From positions 682,001-746,000 of the forward strand of contig CAVXLG010000020.1 in the NCBI GenBank assembly GCA_963762615.1: a stretch of 64,000 nucleotides of DNA. Reading direction: 5' to 3'. Source of the DNA: PALSA-505 sp963762615. GTDB taxonomy: Bacteria; Actinomycetota; Actinomycetes; Streptosporangiales; Streptosporangiaceae. The notes beneath the pieces are model-generated. The model had not been told where the DNA came from. It searched no databases and worked only from the letters and a program-made list of their open reading frames with translations. The position numbers were made by a program, and so were the translations under genes. This document shows positions 60,576-64,000 of the stretch, one piece after another; positions within the stretch are counted from its first letter, which is position 1, and the number at the start of each line of letters is the position of its first letter.

Positions 60576-61997
60576 TTACTCGCCGGCCAGCGCGTCGCGC
60601 ATCCGGCGCAGCGACGAGCCCAGGCCCCAGCGCTCCCCCAGCTTCTCCAGCGCGGCGCCGTCCGGCGGCGTAAACGGCAAGGAGCCGTTCAGCGGCGGCA
60701 GCGGCACGTCGGTGGCCACCCGGACCACCGGCACCGCGGCGGTCAGGTACTCCCGGGAAGCGGACAGTTTCGCCCTGGGCCCCGCCGGGATGGACGCCGC
60801 GTACCGGTCGAGCGCGGTGAGGATCCCGTCCAGCGAGCCGAACGACCGGATCAGCGACGCGGCGGTCTTGTCTCCCACCCCGGGCACCCCCGGCAGCCCG
60901 TCGCTGGGATCGCCGCGCAGCACCGCGAAGTCCGCGTAGGCGCGTCCCGGGATCTGGTACCGCTCGGTGATCACGCTCTCGTCCACCACGTCGAACTTGG
61001 TGAGCCCGCGCACCGTGTAGATCACCCGGACCTGACGCTGGTCGTCCACCACCTGGAACAGGTCCCGGTCCCCGGTGACCGCGTCGACCGGGCAGTCCGC
61101 CCGCGCGGCCAGGGTCCCGATCACGTCGTCTGCCTCGTACCCGGGCGCGCCGGCGATCACGATGCCCGCCGCCGTGAGCACCTCCTCGATCACCGGCACC
61201 TGGACGGCCAGCGCGGGCGGGGTCTGTTCGGTCGTGCCGTCGGCCTCGGCCCGGTGCGCCTTGTAGCTGGGCATCGCCTCGACCCGGAACGCCGGGCGCC
61301 AGTCCGCGTCCCAGCAGGCGATCAGCCGGCCCGGCGACCTGCCGCGGACCAGCCTGGAGATCATGTCCAGCAGGCCGCGGACCGCGTTGACCGGCGTTCC
61401 GTCCGGCGCGGTGATCGTCTCCGGCACGCCGTAGAACGCGCGGTAGTACAGCGAGGCGGCATCGAGCAGCATCAGCGAGCCCACCCCACCCATCCTGCCA
61501 CCGACGGGCTGAGCGGCGGCCAGGGCGAGGAGCATCTCTTCCTCCCACAGCTCGGGCGTCTGCGGCCGGACGGGCTGGCGCCTGCCCGTGCTGCGGAAGC
61601 CTGCCCGCCGGTAGAACGCGCGGGCGCGGTCGTTGCCGTCGGTGACCCACAGGGTGAGTGCCGGCGCGCCCTCGGCCCGCGCGTGCCGGGCCACCGCGGC
61701 GATCAGCCGGCCGGCGAGGCCGGCCCCGCGGGCTGGCGGGCTGACCCACATCGAGATGACGTGCCAGCCGCCGTCTTCCTGGCCGAACCCGCCGACCAGC
61801 CCGGCCGGCCGGCCGCCGTGCCAGGCCAGGAAGAAGGCGGTGCGGCCGATCCACTCCCGCCAGCGCCGCTCGTCGTACCCGGTCTCCTGGTGCAGGGTGG
61901 AGGCGAACGCGCAGGGCGCGTCGGCCAGGGCGGCGAGCCTGACGCCGCGCAGGTCGGCCCAGTCCTCGGACCGTACCCGCCGAATCTCGTATTCCAT
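60576..61997 (-). CDS. GNAT acetyltransferase domain in frame with 5'-3' exonuclease
   Basis: Residues 1-160 form a GNAT domain (EYEIRRVRSEDWADLRGVRL, the acetyl-CoA loop MWVSPPARGAGLAGRLIAAV, GNDRARAFYRRAGFRSTGRR). Residues 170-473 form a PolA-like 5'-3' exonuclease: LMLLDAASLYYRAFYGVPE, YEADDVIGTLA, AVTGDRDLFQVVDDQ and the H3TH VLRGDPSDGLPGVPGVGDKT. No stop separates them. An internal ATG at 61493 (GGTGGCAGG just upstream) could start a normal 305-aa exonuclease, so this is either a fusion or two genes in one frame. Only the part from ATG 61997 is credible; the open frame upstream is antisense to the next gene. Confidence 0.8.
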   Translation of the reverse strand: MEYEIRRVRSEDWADLRGVRLAALADAPCAFASTLHQETGYDERRWREWIGRTAFFLAWHGGRPAGLVGGFGQEDGGWHVISMWVSPPARGAGLAGRLIAAVARHARAEGAPALTLWVTDGNDRARAFYRRAGFRSTGRRQPVRPQTPELWEEEMLLALAAAQPVGGRMGGVGSLMLLDAASLYYRAFYGVPETITAPDGTPVNAVRGLLDMISRLVRGRSPGRLIACWDADWRPAFRVEAMPSYKAHRAEADGTTEQTPPALAVQVPVIEEVLTAAGIVIAGAPGYEADDVIGTLAARADCPVDAVTGDRDLFQVVDDQRQVRVIYTVRGLTKFDVVDESVITERYQIPGRAYADFAVLRGDPSDGLPGVPGVGDKTAASLIRSFGSLDGILTALDRYAASIPAGPRAKLSASREYLTAAVPVVRVATDVPLPPLNGSLPFTPPDGAALEKLGERWGLGSSLRRMRDALAGE

Positions 61998-62105
61998 GCT
62001 CCGACGATCCCGGGCCGGCGGTCCCGGTGCAACGCCATGGCGTGGCGGGCCGCCGCAGGTAATCGTGAACTTCGTGGCGGGGCCCCGGATAGCATGGCCT
62101 GCGGC

Positions 62106-64000
62106 ATGGGAGCAGCAGAGGACCGTCACCGGCCGGGTTTCCTCCCGGGCTCGCGGGCGCCGATCCCGGTAACAGAGGCGCCGGTCCCGGGCACGGAGGC
62201 GCCGATCCCGGGCGCGCAGATGCCGGCCCCGGGCGCGGACACGCCGGCCCAGGCCGCGGCCGAGCCTGCCCCGCCAAGACCGGCCAACGCTGCCCCGCCA
62301 AGACCGGCCAACGCTGGCTCGGCAAGACCCGCCGGGCCGTCCCCGGCAAGACCCGCCGGTCCGCGCGGCTTCCTGTCCCGCCCGGTCGTCGTTCACCTCA
62401 CGGTGCTGGCCGGCTACATCGCCGCGGGCATCGCCGTGAGCTGGCCGCGGGCCAGCTACCTGGTGGATGGCCGACTGCCCAGGTTCAGGCGGGACACCAG
62501 CTCCTACGTGTGGGACTTCTGGTGGGTGACCCGCCAGGTCGAGCACCTGTCCAACCCGTGGTTCACCCGTTCGCTCGCCGCCCCGGTGGGCGCCCAGCTC
62601 GGGTTCCACTCCCTGATGCCGTTGCCCGGCCTGATCATGACGCCTATCACCGTGAGCTTCGGCGCGGCCGTCTCCTACAACCTGCTGTCGATCATCACCC
62701 CGGGCCTGCTGTGTTACGCGATGTACCGGCTCGCCCGGCTCTGGGTGCCCTCCCAGGTCGGCGCCATCGCCGCCGGCGCGTTCTTCGGCCTGTCCTCGCT
62801 GCTGGTCTATCAGAGCTGGTACCTGTTGAACCTGGCGATCGGCCCGCTGTTCATCCCGCTCGCGCTGGAAGCGGCGGTGCGGCTGCGCCGCAAGCCGGGC
62901 TGGGGGCAGGGGGCCATTCTCGGCGTGATCATCGGCGCGTCGCTGCTGACCGACCAGGAGTCGACCATCCTGGTGGTCATCGCGACCGCGCTGGTCCTGC
63001 TGCCCTGGCTGGCCGTCCGCCCGGCCTGGGCGAAGCTCCGGTCGGTGGCGGTGACCGCGCTGGCCGCGGGCGTGGTCGCGAGCCCGCAGATCATCGCCAT
63101 GGCGCAGCAGGCGGCGGCCGACGGGCTGGGGTTGCCGCCCGGGCCGCTCGCCGTGGACTATGTCCAGTCGGGGGTCCGGCTGCCCGGGCTGTTCGCCCCG
63201 TCGCCGAGGATCGCCTCGTACGGCCTGCGCAGGCTGGCCTCGCTCTACTGGGACCATCCCACCTTCGACACGGTCGGGACGTTCGGCCTGGTACTGAGCA
63301 TCCTGGCCGTGTGCGGGCTCATCGTCTCCCGGCGGCGGGGCAATGCGTGGCTGCTCGCCCTGCTCTGGGCCGGCTGTTCCGCGCTGGCCGTCGGGTCCGT
63401 GCTGCGCATCGGGACCGCGACGTTCGTGCCTGATGCGGTGGTGTGGCACGGCGTGCGGCTGTCTGACGCGCTGCCGTTCAGCTGGTTCGTGCGGATCCCG
63501 GGCCTGGACAGCTTCCGTGAGGCCAGCCGGCTCACCCTGCTCGGCATGGTGCCCGCCGCGCTGCTGGCCGGCTCCGCGGTGCAATGGCTGGCCCGGCACG
63601 CGAAACTTGCGCTGGTGCCGGTCGCCGTGCTCGCGATACTCGAGGCCGGCTGGTCAGGCGGCCCGGGCTTTGGCACCATGCCCGCGGCGATGCCGGCCCT
63701 GGACCGGCCGATCGCCGCCGAACATTCGGCGTCGATCGTGGTCGACGTCCCGTTCGGGGTCAGGGGCGGACTCCCGGGGAACACTTACGGGTCGATATTC
63801 AGCTCGGAGGCGCAGGTGCTGGCGACCGACGACGGCCACCCCCGCGCCGTCGCCTACCTGGCCCGGGTGCCGTCCGCGACGCTCGCCGGGATCCGGGCCG
63901 AGTCGTTCTACGCCGGCCTGGTCAACGCGCAGCAGGCAGACCAGGACTTCTCCCCGGCGCAGCTGCGAGCGGCCGGGCTGAACGCGCGCCGGATGGACAT
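62106..64000 (+). CDS. Polytopic GT-C-like membrane protein (3' part cut by window edge)
   Basis: The frame from ATG 62106 runs off the right edge after 631 complete codons. Residues 1-90 are Pro/Ala-rich and repetitive (PRPANAAPPRPANAG, PGTEAPIPGA). About ten membrane segments follow, with FRRDTSSYVWDFWWVTRQVE and LAAPVGAQLGFHSLMPLPG in the first outer loop, the Asp-bearing loop-1 and 'landing pad' layout of GT-C glycosyltransferases and YfhO/DUF6541-like proteins. RIPGLDSFREASRLTLLGM lies in a later loop. It may use polyprenyl-phosphate sugars such as the product of Ppm1 here, but the substrate is unknown. Confidence 0.75.
   Translation, partial: MGAAEDRHRPGFLPGSRAPIPVTEAPVPGTEAPIPGAQMPAPGADTPAQAAAEPAPPRPANAAPPRPANAGSARPAGPSPARPAGPRGFLSRPVVVHLTVLAGYIAAGIAVSWPRASYLVDGRLPRFRRDTSSYVWDFWWVTRQVEHLSNPWFTRSLAAPVGAQLGFHSLMPLPGLIMTPITVSFGAAVSYNLLSIITPGLLCYAMYRLARLWVPSQVGAIAAGAFFGLSSLLVYQSWYLLNLAIGPLFIPLALEAAVRLRRKPGWGQGAILGVIIGASLLTDQESTILVVIATALVLLPWLAVRPAWAKLRSVAVTALAAGVVASPQIIAMAQQAAADGLGLPPGPLAVDYVQSGVRLPGLFAPSPRIASYGLRRLASLYWDHPTFDTVGTFGLVLSILAVCGLIVSRRRGNAWLLALLWAGCSALAVGSVLRIGTATFVPDAVVWHGVRLSDALPFSWFVRIPGLDSFREASRLTLLGMVPAALLAGSAVQWLARHAKLALVPVAVLAILEAGWSGGPGFGTMPAAMPALDRPIAAEHSASIVVDVPFGVRGGLPGNTYGSIFSSEAQVLATDDGHPRAVAYLARVPSATLAGIRAESFYAGLVNAQQADQDFSPAQLRAAGLNARRMD

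Noticed and set aside
61998..63599. N-terminal 530-codon extension of the GNAT-exonuclease frame
   Set aside because: The translation is Gln/Arg/His-rich and antisense to the membrane protein gene with real transmembrane segments; only the part from ATG 61997 shows domains.
1..64000. CRISPR arrays, tRNA or rRNA genes, prophage
   Set aside because: No regularly spaced repeats, cloverleaf-like segments, rRNA-conserved stretches, integrases or phage structural genes were seen by eye; a tRNAscan or CRISPR finder run would be decisive.

Overview
The window is chromosomal DNA from a high-GC actinobacterium. The support is the strong G/C bias at third codon positions, RbpA, a polyprenol-phosphate-mannose synthase, ANTAR, STAS and SpoIIE-type stress regulators, an orphan MsiK-like sugar ATPase, and frequent ATGA/GTGA start-stop overlaps. 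The species cannot be named from sequence alone. No rRNA, tRNA or CRISPR array was seen. Both edges cut genes: a sensor kinase on the left and a polytopic glycosyltransferase-like membrane protein on the right.

Layout. 0-2.3 kb: an ABC exporter with a downstream sensor kinase. 2.4-6.1 kb: an S9 oligopeptidase facing a paralogous adenylate kinase/PRPP synthetase pair. 6.2-13 kb: small membrane proteins, a methyltransferase, GDPD, rbpA behind a textbook sigma-R promoter, ppm1 and acetyl-CoA synthetase. 13-18.6 kb: a lysine catabolic cluster (kal, kamE, kamD, kdd, divergent kamA) that turns L-lysine into beta-lysine, then 3,5-diaminohexanoate, then the 3-keto acid, and deaminates 3-aminobutyryl-CoA; the cleavage enzyme kce is not in the window. 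18.7-23.5 kb: SDR, two methyltransferases, GntR and an alpha/beta hydrolase. 23.4-34.1 kb: a complete branched-chain-amino-acid-type ABC importer, a beta-hydroxyacid dehydrogenase and a GH38 alpha-mannosidase reading frame broken at about a dozen places, with two CG-centred LacI-type operator-like palindromes between them. 34.1-37.8 kb: a frameshifted Clp-N protein, an MFS exporter with divergent TetR, and an Lrp regulator.

37.9-40.8 kb holds the most unusual system. MauE-like and MauD-like proteins are followed by a Tat-exported, 16-cysteine protein that resembles the methylamine dehydrogenase light chain, including both tryptophans that form the TTQ cofactor. A 27-codon membrane-peptide ORF, another membrane protein and an unknown protein follow. 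The MADH heavy chain and the di-heme maturase MauG are not beside it.

40.9-60.5 kb: an msiK-like ATPase; a phasin-like protein with a C-terminal SAP motif behind tandem 19-bp repeats; hemerythrin; an RHH regulator with a perfect 20-bp palindrome; a PHB-depolymerase-type esterase; an IS5-like element; and many stress/partner-switching proteins (GAF-ANTAR, STAS, MEDS-HATPase, two SpoIIE-type phosphatases, CsbD, DUF1206, YetF). 57-64 kb: a frameshifted acyl-CoA dehydrogenase, an M24 peptidase, a GNAT domain in frame with a 5'-3' exonuclease, and the truncated membrane protein.

Many reading frames are interrupted by single-base indels while codon bias and protein motifs continue on the other side. 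This points to assembly or sequencing errors at least as much as to real decay, so each 'pseudogene' call should be read with that in mind.
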